Positions 36,249-46,637 of a stretch of DNA of 64,000 bases are shown here, in pieces (within the stretch, counting starts at the first letter, position 1; every line of letters begins with the position of its first letter). The notes below the pieces were generated by a model. That model did not search any database. It saw only the letters and a list, made by a program, of their open reading frames with translations, and was not told the origin of the DNA. This DNA comes from Candidatus Alcium sp. F082. Its GTDB lineage: Bacteria > Bacteroidota > Bacteroidia > Bacteroidales > F082. The stretch is taken from the NCBI GenBank assembly GCA_001543395.1, contig LPNG01000005.1, positions 1 to 64,000 of the forward strand, in the 5' to 3' direction. Both the position numbers and the translations under genes were made by a program.

Positions 36249-37346
36249 TTAATGGCCACAAATCTTCACTGTTTTTTTCAAACCTCGTTTAACACTACTT
36301 AGGGCATATTCATATCCAACGTATGGCAAAAAACGCAACCAAAGCTTTTGCCAACCCATAATCAGCCTAACGCTGACAGGAAGAACAAATACGTCCAATT
36401 TATTTTTGTCGTCAAGTTTGACATAATCGGTTTGGCTTGACATCCATCTATTGCCAATCTTGACAGTCACCATTTCGCCAATCCTTGCAAGTGGCTTCCA
36501 AATCTTTAAAGTCGTTCGTTCCACAAAAGGATACCCATCCGTAATTGGCAGATCTTGCACAGCAATTGGTTCCTCAGGATAGTATGTGCTACGAGGCTTG
36601 ACAATCAACCGATCGGGAAAGAAGAAATTACCCATGCTGTATGCCGTAACAGAATTCTGTCGCCTAACAACAGGTTGAATGCGATGTGTGTGCCCACCAA
36701 AAATCATATCGGCTCCTGCATCCAACATTTTTTCCGCCAGCCGATAAACATGGCGTGTCGTAATGAAGGTGTGTTCTTTACCCCAGTGAGGGATAACTAC
36801 AACAAAATCAAACTTTTGCTTATATTTTGAAATCTGTTCAACCACATAATCATCATTCATTGGATTGACACCCGGTTCGGTTTCTGTGGCAAAAGGACAC
36901 CACCCCACTGTTTCTTCACGCCAATCGCAAAAGGCGATGAATGCAAACGACTTACCATCATGTTCAAACACCACAGGTTTGCTCGCCTCTTCAAGATTCC
37001 TACCCGCCCCGCAATGTTGAATTCCTAAATCGTCTAATAATTGTATGGTATGAACAGCTCCTTCCGGACCTAAATCAAAGAAATGATTATTAGCGAGACT
37101 CACAATGTTAATATCCAACTCAACTAAACGTTTTAAGTCAGTATCCATAGCATAAATGACATCGGCACGGCGCGCCATTTTTTCAGAATAAAACGAAGGT
37201 GTATTACCTATCGCCGTTTCCAGAGTCCCCACTCGAAGGTCTGCTCCATTCAGCATAGCCTTTACCTCTGCTGAAACAAATTCTACATCTGTCCCATTCA
37301 GCAAGCCTCCTGGCATGATGTCGCCGACTGCAATGATTGTCGTCAT
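36249..37346 (-). CDS. CapA family protein, second copy
   Basis: IIAVGDIMPGGLL, INIVSLANNHFFDLGPEGA, GADMIFGGHTHRIQPV. Confidence 0.9.
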   Translation of the reverse strand: MTTIIAVGDIMPGGLLNGTDVEFVSAEVKAMLNGADLRVGTLETAIGNTPSFYSEKMARRADVIYAMDTDLKRLVELDINIVSLANNHFFDLGPEGAVHTIQLLDDLGIQHCGAGRNLEEASKPVVFEHDGKSFAFIAFCDWREETVGWCPFATETEPGVNPMNDDYVVEQISKYKQKFDFVVVIPHWGKEHTFITTRHVYRLAEKMLDAGADMIFGGHTHRIQPVVRRQNSVTAYSMGNFFFPDRLIVKPRSTYYPEEPIAVQDLPITDGYPFVERTTLKIWKPLARIGEMVTVKIGNRWMSSQTDYVKLDDKNKLDVFVLPVSVRLIMGWQKLWLRFLPYVGYEYALSSVKRGLKKTVKICGH

Positions 37347-37362
37347 TTCTTCCTCTTTTATC

Positions 37363-38508
37363 TTATCTTGATTCTATCCTTCTCAAATGCCTTTTATTCA
37401 GATTCTTTCTCACCCTATAATCATTTTGCCCATCATCTCTGTTTTCCTTTTTCCAAGCATAATAACAATTGCGTATCTCTTCCCTCCAACCTTCTTTAAT
37501 AAAATACTGCCCAGTCGTATCCCATCTGTCATTAACCTCAAGAACCACGGGGCCATCTTCCGTTATGGCGACATCCCATCCAGCCGCCCTGCAATACGGG
37601 AAAGCTTGTTGATATTTAATCAATTCTGATTTTATTCTATCCCAGTTCTCAATGACAACACCATTTAGTTGGATACCGTTATCTGGATGACATTCTATTG
37701 CATGTGAATTCCTCCATCCATCAAACCGCATTACATTATAAATTCGTCCCGTCTCCACATCTACAGCAGCTGATACATTACCTCCATCTCCTGCATTATC
37801 CACACATTTCCCATCACGACCAACCTTGATCCATGTTGCTATAACCTTTGCAGAACCATTAGGGTGTAAAGTCGTCATAAAACGCACCGTATTAACCGAT
37901 GACGCATTAAACGCGGAAAACTGGCGGGTTTGGTGGACCAAACTTTCAAAAATCAAAGGGGTTTTATTCAAGATATTTGATAAAAGCATTTGTTCGCCAT
38001 CAAATCGCACCAAAACCGCATCATTCTCTTTATAGATGATTTCCTTTACAACGAAGACATTAGCCCCATGCGAACCTTCCGGGTGCTTTACCACGCACTC
38101 TTTTACGCTTTTCTCTTTTAGTATCCTATACACATCTCTATAATCAGATGCTATTTCTTTGCTATTACAATATTTCCCGTCTGGCTGATAATAACAATAC
38201 AACAGGGTTGTCCTAATCCCTGTGTTTTCAAGTACTTTATGGGTTAGGTATTTGTTGTAAGAAAGCACATAAAACTTGATCGGATTCAATATGTCAAGAT
38301 AATGGCGTTCTTCACTGAAGCCTAGATATGATTTACGAAAAGAATCTGATTGTTTCTCAAATTCCATATTGTAATACTCACGAAGAGACAGTCCTTTCCT
38401 ATTCCGTTGTCTAAGAACATCGAGCCACACCCAAACTTTTTTTGATGGCTGAACTGGGTAATGGATTAGCAAAGCGATTGTATTACAGATTTTCTTAATA
38501 GACTTCAT
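37363..38508 (-). CDS. Sugar-transfer-associated ATP-grasp protein
   Basis: CVVKHPEGSHGANVFVV, SSVNTVRFMTTLHPNGSAKVIATWIKVGRDGKCVDNAGDGGNVSAAVDVETG, GWDVAITEDGPVVLEVNDRWD. Confidence 0.88.
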   Translation of the reverse strand: MKSIKKICNTIALLIHYPVQPSKKVWVWLDVLRQRNRKGLSLREYYNMEFEKQSDSFRKSYLGFSEERHYLDILNPIKFYVLSYNKYLTHKVLENTGIRTTLLYCYYQPDGKYCNSKEIASDYRDVYRILKEKSVKECVVKHPEGSHGANVFVVKEIIYKENDAVLVRFDGEQMLLSNILNKTPLIFESLVHQTRQFSAFNASSVNTVRFMTTLHPNGSAKVIATWIKVGRDGKCVDNAGDGGNVSAAVDVETGRIYNVMRFDGWRNSHAIECHPDNGIQLNGVVIENWDRIKSELIKYQQAFPYCRAAGWDVAITEDGPVVLEVNDRWDTTGQYFIKEGWREEIRNCYYAWKKENRDDGQNDYRVRKNLNKRHLRRIESR

Positions 38509-38535
38509 CTCAATTATCTATTTACCATCAACAAT

Positions 38536-39654
38536 TCAACTCTTAAAATCCTTTCTTAGAAGGTTTTTTATCTTTGTTTTCAACCCTCCATTCACCGTCT
38601 GCAATCCCGAAATCTCAGGATTATCGTTCCCTTCGATGAAGACAGGACCCTGCTCGGTAATGGCAATGTCCCATCCTATCAATCTGATGGAAGAGAGCCG
38701 GGCATGAAGCGCTTCGGCTTGTTGCACCGCTTCTTGGACGAACGGAAGCCTTACCTCCGAAAAAGGAATCAAAGTATCAGGGTGACAAATTGCACGTTTG
38801 GCCCCACCCTTTTTGCAAACGCCGTATTCCGACAACTGCCCCGTCAGCAAATCCACACCCACCGCCACGCCGCCAGCAGCCAGATTATCCACCACACTGC
38901 CGTGAGCGCCGAATCTGACTTCACCCGCCACCGAGACGGGTTTCCCCACATTCTTATCGATCACTGTCAAAATACGCAAGGTATTCACCGCTTTGTCATA
39001 AATGCGACTTATCTCTGGATGCTGCACAACCAAGGTCTGTACGACATACGGACGTTGGGAGAAATGGTTCATCAATATTGATTTGGCTTCCATCAACGTC
39101 TTTCCTGCGCCGTCAATTACCGCCTTGTCACCATCAACCACCAAGCGAAAGACACCGCCACCGCATTGGCCATCCAAAGGCTTGCAGAAATAAGCACCTT
39201 GGGTTCCCAACAGCTGCTCGGCAACACGCTCCGCTTCCGCAGCGGTCTTTACCACTGCAACGGTATGTGGCGTGTCAAAACCCCATTCCGTCAACAACGT
39301 GGCAAAAAGCGCCTTGTCTCTCAAGATGCAGGTATAATCATAATCGGTAAGGACCGTGTTGAGCATGGCGCATTTCCACAAAAACCAGCTATCGTCCAGG
39401 TAGTCGTTACGGTTACGCAGCCCTTTCACGTCAAAACCGTATGAGAAATAGTAACGCTCAATGTTGCCATACCGCATAATATGTCCCAACAACTCCAACG
39501 CAATCCGCAATCTGCTCTTATGAGGCAGCTCCGGATAATAGGATTCTGAACGAACAAAGCCCGATGACAATAACTTGAACGGCAACGTAACGCGTCGCTT
39601 CATCAAAGAGGCTTGCCGAGCAAGCTTAACCAAAGGATAATACTTGGCGTTCAT
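38536..39654 (-). CDS. Sugar-transfer-associated ATP-grasp protein, second copy
   Basis: FCKPLDGQCGGGVFRLV, AVNTLRILTVIDKNVGKPVSVAGEVRFGAHGSVVDNLAAGGVAVGVDLLTG, GWDIAITEQGPVFIEGNDNPEISGLQ. Confidence 0.88.
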   Translation of the reverse strand: MNAKYYPLVKLARQASLMKRRVTLPFKLLSSGFVRSESYYPELPHKSRLRIALELLGHIMRYGNIERYYFSYGFDVKGLRNRNDYLDDSWFLWKCAMLNTVLTDYDYTCILRDKALFATLLTEWGFDTPHTVAVVKTAAEAERVAEQLLGTQGAYFCKPLDGQCGGGVFRLVVDGDKAVIDGAGKTLMEAKSILMNHFSQRPYVVQTLVVQHPEISRIYDKAVNTLRILTVIDKNVGKPVSVAGEVRFGAHGSVVDNLAAGGVAVGVDLLTGQLSEYGVCKKGGAKRAICHPDTLIPFSEVRLPFVQEAVQQAEALHARLSSIRLIGWDIAITEQGPVFIEGNDNPEISGLQTVNGGLKTKIKNLLRKDFKS

Positions 39655-41051
39655 TGCTTAAACTCGTATTCACTCACGCAATAGTCCTCCTTACCCGATG
39701 GCAAGGTGGGGATCTCATCCACAAACTCCAAACCAACCTTTGAATCGACAAAGTGATCTTGACAATTCGTGATGACATAATCGAACTGGCGCTTCTCCTC
39801 CCCAGGATCTTTCAGCTTCAACAACACCTTGATGTCGCCTTCCTTATCCTGACGGAACTGGAAACGGTCAATCTTGTTATACACCTCGATGCTGGCTGGA
39901 TTATGATAATCCTTATCAGGGTACAACATGAAAGGCAGCATGGTCGGCGAAAGCGGCACGCCTTGTTTATTGTAAAGCAATTTGCCTGCACGGCCCATCA
40001 CTTGCCCCAGCACTCTCGACGCTCGGCCGCAGGCACATTTCTCAGGCTGGATGTATGCCATATCGCCCACGTGGTAACGCAAGAAGGGGAAAGCGTAGTT
40101 GCCCAGATCGGTAGCACAAACGTATCCCGTTTGGCCATCAGGCAAGACATTCCCTTCCTTATCCGTGATTTCCACCACGCAACGTTCTTCAGAGAGATGC
40201 AAGCCCTGCTGCAAGAGGCATTCATGTGCATCCACGCCACCATCACCCGCTCCATACTCATCATATACTTTGCAACTGAACACCCGTTCAAGTACGTTCC
40301 TGTATTCTGGCATCAAGATTTCACCTGTGGTAAGTATCACTTTTAATGGCAATACTGGCAAGCCGTTCTTCTCAATATAACGGGCGAAGATAACCATCGA
40401 TGAGGCATAGCCGCGCATCGCCTTCGGCTTATACTGCATATAAGCCTCATAATGTTGTTGCATGGCCTCATCCGACACATCAGCGCTACTCCGCTTCAGG
40501 TTACGCATGATCACTTTGTCAAAAATGTCTTTGGCGGAAACGCCCACAGTCTTCTTCACCAAGGAATTACCCCCCAGCGTCAACATTTTGTCTCCAAGAT
40601 GGTAGCCATACCATTCCCAGGCGCGAAACGACGAGGCCCAAGCCATGTTCCATGTTTGGACATCTTTTTTGAACTTTAACGGAGTGCCTGTACTGCCCCC
40701 CGTAGAGCCGTTCTGCGCTTTCAGCTCAGCGATGTTGTCAGCCACCAATTCATCATAATGCTCACGCACCATTTGCTTGGTCAGTACCGGAAGTTTTTGC
40801 AAATCCTGACGTGTCTGAATATCGTCCGGCCTCAATCCCAAAGTGTCAAACAAATTCCGATAATAAGGCACATGGTCATAGCAATGTTTAATCAAAGCCT
40901 GCAGGCGCTGATTTTGCAATTGGATTAATTGCTCTTCCGAATAAAGCTCCGCCTTTTGCATCAGCTTCCATTCCTTGGAAACACCTCGCGAGGTAAGGGC
41001 ATCTGCCACGGGCAGAAAGATATGTTTATCAATATAGCTATAGACGCTCAT
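39651..41051 (-). CDS. PaaK/CapK-like adenylate-forming enzyme
   Basis: NGSTGGSTGTPLKFKKD, YDEYGAGDGGVDAHEC, LPSGKEDYCVSEYEF. Confidence 0.9.
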   Translation of the reverse strand: MSVYSYIDKHIFLPVADALTSRGVSKEWKLMQKAELYSEEQLIQLQNQRLQALIKHCYDHVPYYRNLFDTLGLRPDDIQTRQDLQKLPVLTKQMVREHYDELVADNIAELKAQNGSTGGSTGTPLKFKKDVQTWNMAWASSFRAWEWYGYHLGDKMLTLGGNSLVKKTVGVSAKDIFDKVIMRNLKRSSADVSDEAMQQHYEAYMQYKPKAMRGYASSMVIFARYIEKNGLPVLPLKVILTTGEILMPEYRNVLERVFSCKVYDEYGAGDGGVDAHECLLQQGLHLSEERCVVEITDKEGNVLPDGQTGYVCATDLGNYAFPFLRYHVGDMAYIQPEKCACGRASRVLGQVMGRAGKLLYNKQGVPLSPTMLPFMLYPDKDYHNPASIEVYNKIDRFQFRQDKEGDIKVLLKLKDPGEEKRQFDYVITNCQDHFVDSKVGLEFVDEIPTLPSGKEDYCVSEYEFKQ

Positions 41052-41052
41052 C

Positions 41053-42087
41053 TTATTGATAGATACTGAAATACTTCTCTCTATTGTTTTCCCATGAATA
41101 GGATCTCAAATCCTCATGGGCATTCCGAATCATTTCCTTAGTCTTCTCTTGGTTCTCAATCGACTCAATCATCTTATCTGCCATTTCATTAGCATTGTCT
41201 GACGAAAACAGCAGCCCGTTAATACCATCTTGAATCATATAAGGCACACCGCCCACCCTACTTGAGATAACTAAAAGGCCAGCATTGAATCCTTCCAATA
41301 GCGACACGGGCATGTTGTCGGTCAAAGGTGACGAAAGCATCACATCCGCCTTATCCAAATAATCATATACCACCTCATTGGGAACCACACCGACAAAATT
41401 CACATCATCAATCTTTTGCTCGCAGACAAAGGCTTCCAATTCGGAACGAAGCGGGCCGCCTCCCAATAGTGTCAGAGTAGCTTGAGGAAATCTTTGCTTG
41501 ACAATCAGGAAAGCCTTTAATGTGCAGAGCATATTATAAGTAGGCGTAAAGGAACGGATGCTGATGAAGTTGGGAAGAATAGATGCGCGGTCACGATATA
41601 CACCTTCTCTTAATTCAATAATATTAGGGACGATGACGCAAGGAATATCATATTGGCAGAAAACCTCGCACAAAAAACCAGATAGAACAATATTGGTGTC
41701 AGTCTGCCCTAGATACTTTTTCACCAACCTAGTGTGTTTTCTGAAAAATGACTTGGCACCGCCACCATGATAGGTCAATACGATTTTCTTACCCAACTTC
41801 TTTCCCACCTTAATTCCAATCACAGCTGGCACAAACCCCCACCTCGAACAAGCATGAATATGTAATACATCGTAGTTCTTTGCAACTTTACAAATCCGAG
41901 TAAGAGCTTTGATGCGGGTCAACACTGTTCCTTTCAAACTGCAAATGCCAATTGGATAGCCTTCCTTTCGCAACAAGTCTGAAAGGATATCCACTTGCGT
42001 AGAAATCCCCCCAGATCCAGATTTGTAATTAGCGACGAACAGTATTGCCTTATTCAATTCTTTACTATTCATTACAGGATTTCTCAA
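41053..42087 (-). CDS. Glycosyltransferase family 4
   Basis: [90 protein letters not shown]. Confidence 0.9.
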   Translation of the reverse strand: MRNPVMNSKELNKAILFVANYKSGSGGISTQVDILSDLLRKEGYPIGICSLKGTVLTRIKALTRICKVAKNYDVLHIHACSRWGFVPAVIGIKVGKKLGKKIVLTYHGGGAKSFFRKHTRLVKKYLGQTDTNIVLSGFLCEVFCQYDIPCVIVPNIIELREGVYRDRASILPNFISIRSFTPTYNMLCTLKAFLIVKQRFPQATLTLLGGGPLRSELEAFVCEQKIDDVNFVGVVPNEVVYDYLDKADVMLSSPLTDNMPVSLLEGFNAGLLVISSRVGGVPYMIQDGINGLLFSSDNANEMADKMIESIENQEKTKEMIRNAHEDLRSYSWENNREKYFSIYQ

Positions 42088-42625
42088 CTTCTTTCCTAAG
42101 CTTTATCACTTTCGCAGGATTACCGGCAACCACAGCCCAATCTGGGACATCTTTAGTTACTACCGACCCAGCCCCAATTATAGCCCCATGGCCAATCCGT
42201 CTACATCCGGGCAACACGATCACCCTTGCACCAATCCACACATCTCCTGCGATATGCAACGGGGTCTTATCTCCACTTCCTTGATGTCCCATCGGAACAT
42301 CAGTTAGCTCATATCCATGACTTCCACCCAAAAACAACACATCCTCTCCCATCATGAGATAGTCATCAATGACAACTACCCGATTCAAAGATTTGAAGTT
42401 TTTGCCAAGGCCCACTTCACTCCCAACGGTAAAATCAGAACCTTTCCCGAAATAGGCGCGTTGCTCAACATTTAGCTTTTCTGCTCTATGAGCATCATCA
42501 TGCTGAAACAAATGCCGACAAACAAATGCACGCAGTTTTTTTGACACTTTTCCTAATACAGGAGTGGTAGATTTTGGCAAAAACTGAGCAAACGTATAAT
42601 ATAGCAATTGATATAGCTTTTTCAT
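42065..42625 (-). CDS. Hexapeptide-repeat acyltransferase
   Basis: [56 protein letters not shown]. Confidence 0.92.
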   Translation of the reverse strand: MKKLYQLLYYTFAQFLPKSTTPVLGKVSKKLRAFVCRHLFQHDDAHRAEKLNVEQRAYFGKGSDFTVGSEVGLGKNFKSLNRVVVIDDYLMMGEDVLFLGGSHGYELTDVPMGHQGSGDKTPLHIAGDVWIGARVIVLPGCRRIGHGAIIGAGSVVTKDVPDWAVVAGNPAKVIKLRKEVEKSCNE

Positions 42626-42677
42626 AATACCGAACGACCAATTAAACTCCTTATTCTATTCCCGGTTTGCTTGACAT

Positions 42678-44081
42678 TTATAAAACGCCACGGCTACCCA
42701 ATTTGAAATATGCCCAACCCAGTTGCATCAGTACCACGACCACATACCAAAGCTTAACCCATCTATAACTCTTGGGTGTTAATTCAGAGATACCATAAGC
42801 AGCCATGATTAACAAGCCGGGAATACCTAGTAACAGAAACCGTTCAGAATTGGCAAAACCACTCAAAGATATTACCAACAAATAGCCAATCGTAAACGAA
42901 CCTACCAAAGACAAATCCCTCCAATTCTTTTTGGTGAATATGGCAGAAAACAAACCTATCAACACGAAAACACCCATAAAGTTTCGAACGAAATTGCCGC
43001 CATGAACAACCAACTGATTATATTGCCCTGTGTCTACCATAGTCGTGAAAGGCAACACAAACACCATTGGTGCCATGACCGACCCAGTAGCATATTTTGC
43101 CCAAAGATTACCCCTTGCGGTCTGTTCGTAGCGGCGCAACTCTTGGTTCGTTTGTCGGTTTTGCAATAGCACCTCAACCTCATTCACAATGGTCGATCCG
43201 CCCAACACCCCCACAGCGACAATGGTCCACAAGGCCACCCTCCATCTTCTCGCCTTCGTGGTCACCTTTGACGAGCTAAACAATAAAGCCGTCAAAAACG
43301 CTAATGCCGCCACCGCGCCCAACGCCGTCCTAAAGAAAAATAAACTGATGCACAGTAATATGGGAACCGCCACATTGCCGAACCTTACCCTCTCGCTCCT
43401 CAAAACAAAATCAGCACGCTCCAAGAAAGCTATAGTCAAAAAAACCATCTCCGTTTCTTTCAGATGCAAACCACAATAAATGTATAAATTAGGCATAAAA
43501 GCACAAAAAACCGCCGCCATACGGCCAACGCCGTCGCCTAAATTTCGGCAGCATAATCTATACAACAACACACACGTATAGGCGCTCAAGATAGCCTTAA
43601 TTACACGTGTCAAAAAAATATTTGGACCTATAATCTTATACAGCAGTGTCAAATAAAGAGGATAACCCGAATCCGAGTAACCCGTCCTGCTATAAAACAA
43701 ATAGCGCATTATCTGACTCCAATCCATACTAGCCAACCACTTAGCTTCTTCATGATAGCCCAAGGAATCGGCTGCGCCATACTCAAAAGGTTGTCCTGTT
43801 TGTTCTGTATAGAAAAAATACGAGAAAACAACCCAAAACAATCTAACCATCAAGGCTCCAAAAAACAACCTTTTCTCGAACGTTTTACACGAAGAGAGCG
43901 ATCGCCATTCCTTGCTACACTGATTAGCCAGCAAAAAGAACATGGAAATTTCCGCAAGTCCTATCACCATGAAATACCAAGGGATGGCATAACGCATATA
44001 CAAAAGGCTCACCAACACTAGTGAAACAATATACAATGCTATGCCTTTATTGGCTATCCTTAAAGGAAAGTAAGAAATCAT
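42678..44081 (-). CDS. Multi-pass membrane protein, possible repeat-unit polymerase or GT-C glycosyltransferase
   Basis: 467 aa, ~10 hydrophobic segments; DSLGYHEEAKWLAS, SGYPLYLTLLYKIIG, FCAFMPNLYIYCGLHLKETEMVFL. Confidence 0.65.
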   Translation of the reverse strand: MISYFPLRIANKGIALYIVSLVLVSLLYMRYAIPWYFMVIGLAEISMFFLLANQCSKEWRSLSSCKTFEKRLFFGALMVRLFWVVFSYFFYTEQTGQPFEYGAADSLGYHEEAKWLASMDWSQIMRYLFYSRTGYSDSGYPLYLTLLYKIIGPNIFLTRVIKAILSAYTCVLLYRLCCRNLGDGVGRMAAVFCAFMPNLYIYCGLHLKETEMVFLTIAFLERADFVLRSERVRFGNVAVPILLCISLFFFRTALGAVAALAFLTALLFSSSKVTTKARRWRVALWTIVAVGVLGGSTIVNEVEVLLQNRQTNQELRRYEQTARGNLWAKYATGSVMAPMVFVLPFTTMVDTGQYNQLVVHGGNFVRNFMGVFVLIGLFSAIFTKKNWRDLSLVGSFTIGYLLVISLSGFANSERFLLLGIPGLLIMAAYGISELTPKSYRWVKLWYVVVVLMQLGWAYFKLGSRGVL

Positions 44082-44100
44082 ACTATAACCTAACAGTTTG

Positions 44101-44826
44101 TTATCCGAGTAATTTTCTTTTCAATTTTATCAATTTAATTCTATTCTTTAAACCCAAGGCTCGTAACACTTCATTTTTCCATTTTTTAGTACCCTTCTGA
44201 TTGGACCATGACCCCAATCCTTTCGATTCACAATAAGTATTTACAGTTCGATAATACTCACCCGTCGTCTGTCTCGGACAAAAACACTCGACCGGAAAAA
44301 CATGTAAATCTTTATAATTCTGTTCCATCCCATTCTGAACAAAGCCATGCTTACGCATAACTGAAGAGACGAAACTTACATTCGTCGTCAAATCACATGT
44401 TCCATCTTGCTTAATAAAACGTCTATTATCATAAGCCTCCAATTGTTCATTTACCCATTCTCCTTTAGGAACACTAGCTATAACGCCCATCATTAAAGGC
44501 ATATGCTTACTACCTTCAAAACCAGCAAAAGCATCCCAATGAAGAAGGTCGTCAAATGGTTTATACACGAGAAAATCCACATCCAAATAAACACCCCCTT
44601 CATGATATAAAGCCCACAAGCGTACATAATCACTTACAAAAGCGTATTTATGCGCCTCATACGCTTCTTTTGTGTAAGGGACAATATTGACATCAAAACT
44701 ATCTTCATCCCATAACTTGTACTCATAATCAGGCATATGATGATGCCATGATTCAATGCATTTTAATGCTAATTCTGGCATCGGTCCATGCCCAAACCAA
44801 CAGTAATGTATGATTTTCGGAATCAT
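44101..44826 (-). CDS. Glycosyltransferase family 32 (DXD)
   Basis: MIPKIIHYCWFGHGPMPELALKCIESWHHHMPDYEYKLWDED...FVSDYVRLWALYHEGGVYLDVDF. Confidence 0.93.
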   Translation of the reverse strand: MIPKIIHYCWFGHGPMPELALKCIESWHHHMPDYEYKLWDEDSFDVNIVPYTKEAYEAHKYAFVSDYVRLWALYHEGGVYLDVDFLVYKPFDDLLHWDAFAGFEGSKHMPLMMGVIASVPKGEWVNEQLEAYDNRRFIKQDGTCDLTTNVSFVSSVMRKHGFVQNGMEQNYKDLHVFPVECFCPRQTTGEYYRTVNTYCESKGLGSWSNQKGTKKWKNEVLRALGLKNRIKLIKLKRKLLG

Positions 44827-44830
44827 TATT

Positions 44831-45805
44831 TTAGTTCTTGAGATGTAAAATAAAACAAAGCAACCTAGGGGAGACATTCGCCCAAGCAATCTTTCTCTTC
44901 CCCGTTTGGTTGGCCTGATAGGTCGACAAGGGGAAGATGTTCTTCTCCACCAACGCTGTCATCACCTCTTTTCTTTTGTCGTAATAGTTGGCAGCGACAT
45001 AACTGATGATGGAAATCACCGTTTGGGCGATCATTCCCTCGAACCACCGTTTATCCACAACCTGTTGCATTTGAGCTTTTAAGGAATCGACCAACAGCAA
45101 TTTATCGGCAAGCACCTTCCTTTTCTTTGCCTCGTCAACACTCTGGGTAATGGAGCCTTCGCGAAACAAATAGTTATACACCATCATATCTGTCGAAGCA
45201 ACCCTTTGAGCCTTGATGAGTATACGAGGTGTCCATTCCGTATCTTCAAAATACACGCCTTCCTTAAACATATAGTCAGTCAGCAGTTCGCGCCGAACAA
45301 TAAATTGGCAGGCATAACAGGCAGGGCCAAGACGCTCGTTCAGAAAGGTATGTCCATCACATACCTCACTGGAATAATTCACCCAGCGTTTCGGATCTTT
45401 GTTGGGTTCAATCTCCTCATATCGCTCATTCACGTTCTTATAGTTGAAGCGCAACACATCCAAACGGTCTGCCTCCATCTTTTCAACCAATGCTTTCAAC
45501 ACATTGGGCTCCAAAAAATCATCAGAATCAACGAACTGGACATATTGTCCCCTCGCCACTTCAATCCCACTATTACGCGCAGCGCTCAAGCCTCCATTTT
45601 CACGATGAACAACCTTTACATTGGCATAATGAGAAGCATACTCATCGCAAATCTCTCCACAACGGTCAGGAGAACCATCGTCAACAAGGATGATTTCGTA
45701 ATCCTCCGATGGCAAATCCTGATTCAAAAGACTATCCACACACTTGTGGAGGTATTTTTCCACATTATAGACGGGTACTATTGCACTCAACTTTAGTTCC
45801 ATCAC
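44831..45805 (-). CDS. Glycosyltransferase family 2
   Basis: LSAIVPVYNVEKYLHKCVDSLLNQDLPSEDYEIILVDDGSPD. Confidence 0.95.
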   Translation of the reverse strand: MMELKLSAIVPVYNVEKYLHKCVDSLLNQDLPSEDYEIILVDDGSPDRCGEICDEYASHYANVKVVHRENGGLSAARNSGIEVARGQYVQFVDSDDFLEPNVLKALVEKMEADRLDVLRFNYKNVNERYEEIEPNKDPKRWVNYSSEVCDGHTFLNERLGPACYACQFIVRRELLTDYMFKEGVYFEDTEWTPRILIKAQRVASTDMMVYNYLFREGSITQSVDEAKKRKVLADKLLLVDSLKAQMQQVVDKRWFEGMIAQTVISIISYVAANYYDKRKEVMTALVEKNIFPLSTYQANQTGKRKIAWANVSPRLLCFILHLKN

Positions 45806-46635
45806 CGTAATACTTTCTTACTCTTCTCCATTTTAAAAACACATCGCTCCACGAACCGCACCATCTTATAGGCCCATGGGTGACGATGGATACGGCGCAT
45901 CAAAACAATATCGTTAGCATAACGATCATAGTCTCGTAGATAAACAGATGGGATCAGTTTCTCAAGTACAGTTCTTCGTTCTTTTCTAATCTTTTCTTTG
46001 TTCTCACTGTTTTCACTAATTCCCGACATATCAAACAAAGTCACATCAATGTCAACATACCGGGGCTTCTCTCCACCAAGCACAATTGCTTGCATATACC
46101 ATTCCCAGTCGGAAACAATCTTTAGACTTTCGTCGTAATAACCATATTTCTCGAACAAATCACGACGAATATAGGCGGGGTCGTGATTCAAAGTACCTGT
46201 ATACATCCCCAACATGGTAATCTCTTGTCCGGCAAAACACTTATCCACCATCCGATGTCCGTCGGGGAAACACTTCACCATATTGCCATAAAGTATAGAA
46301 GGACAATCCTCTTTCTCAAGGGATTCAAGCATACGCTCCGTCACATCATCAGCCGCCAAACAATCCGCTGAATTAAGAATCTGAATAAAGTCGCCCTTGG
46401 CCATCCGAATGCCTTTGTTCATGGCATTATAGATGCCCTTATCAGGTTCCGACACCCACTTCAAATGGGCAAACTCTGATTCCAGCTTCTTTATCACATC
46501 CGCACTACCATCGGTCGAGGCACCGTCAACGACGATATACTCAAACTCCTTGAAAGTTTGACTTGCCACACTCCGCATGGTCTTTTCTAGACCAGTGGCA
46601 TTGTTACGGTTAATCGTGATGATGGAAAGGCGCAT
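45802..46635 (-). CDS. Glycosyltransferase family 2
   Basis: LSIITINRNNATGLEKTMRSVASQTFKEFEYIVVDGASTDGS. Confidence 0.95.
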   Translation of the reverse strand: MRLSIITINRNNATGLEKTMRSVASQTFKEFEYIVVDGASTDGSADVIKKLESEFAHLKWVSEPDKGIYNAMNKGIRMAKGDFIQILNSADCLAADDVTERMLESLEKEDCPSILYGNMVKCFPDGHRMVDKCFAGQEITMLGMYTGTLNHDPAYIRRDLFEKYGYYDESLKIVSDWEWYMQAIVLGGEKPRYVDIDVTLFDMSGISENSENKEKIRKERRTVLEKLIPSVYLRDYDRYANDIVLMRRIHRHPWAYKMVRFVERCVFKMEKSKKVLR

Positions 46636-46637
46636 AA

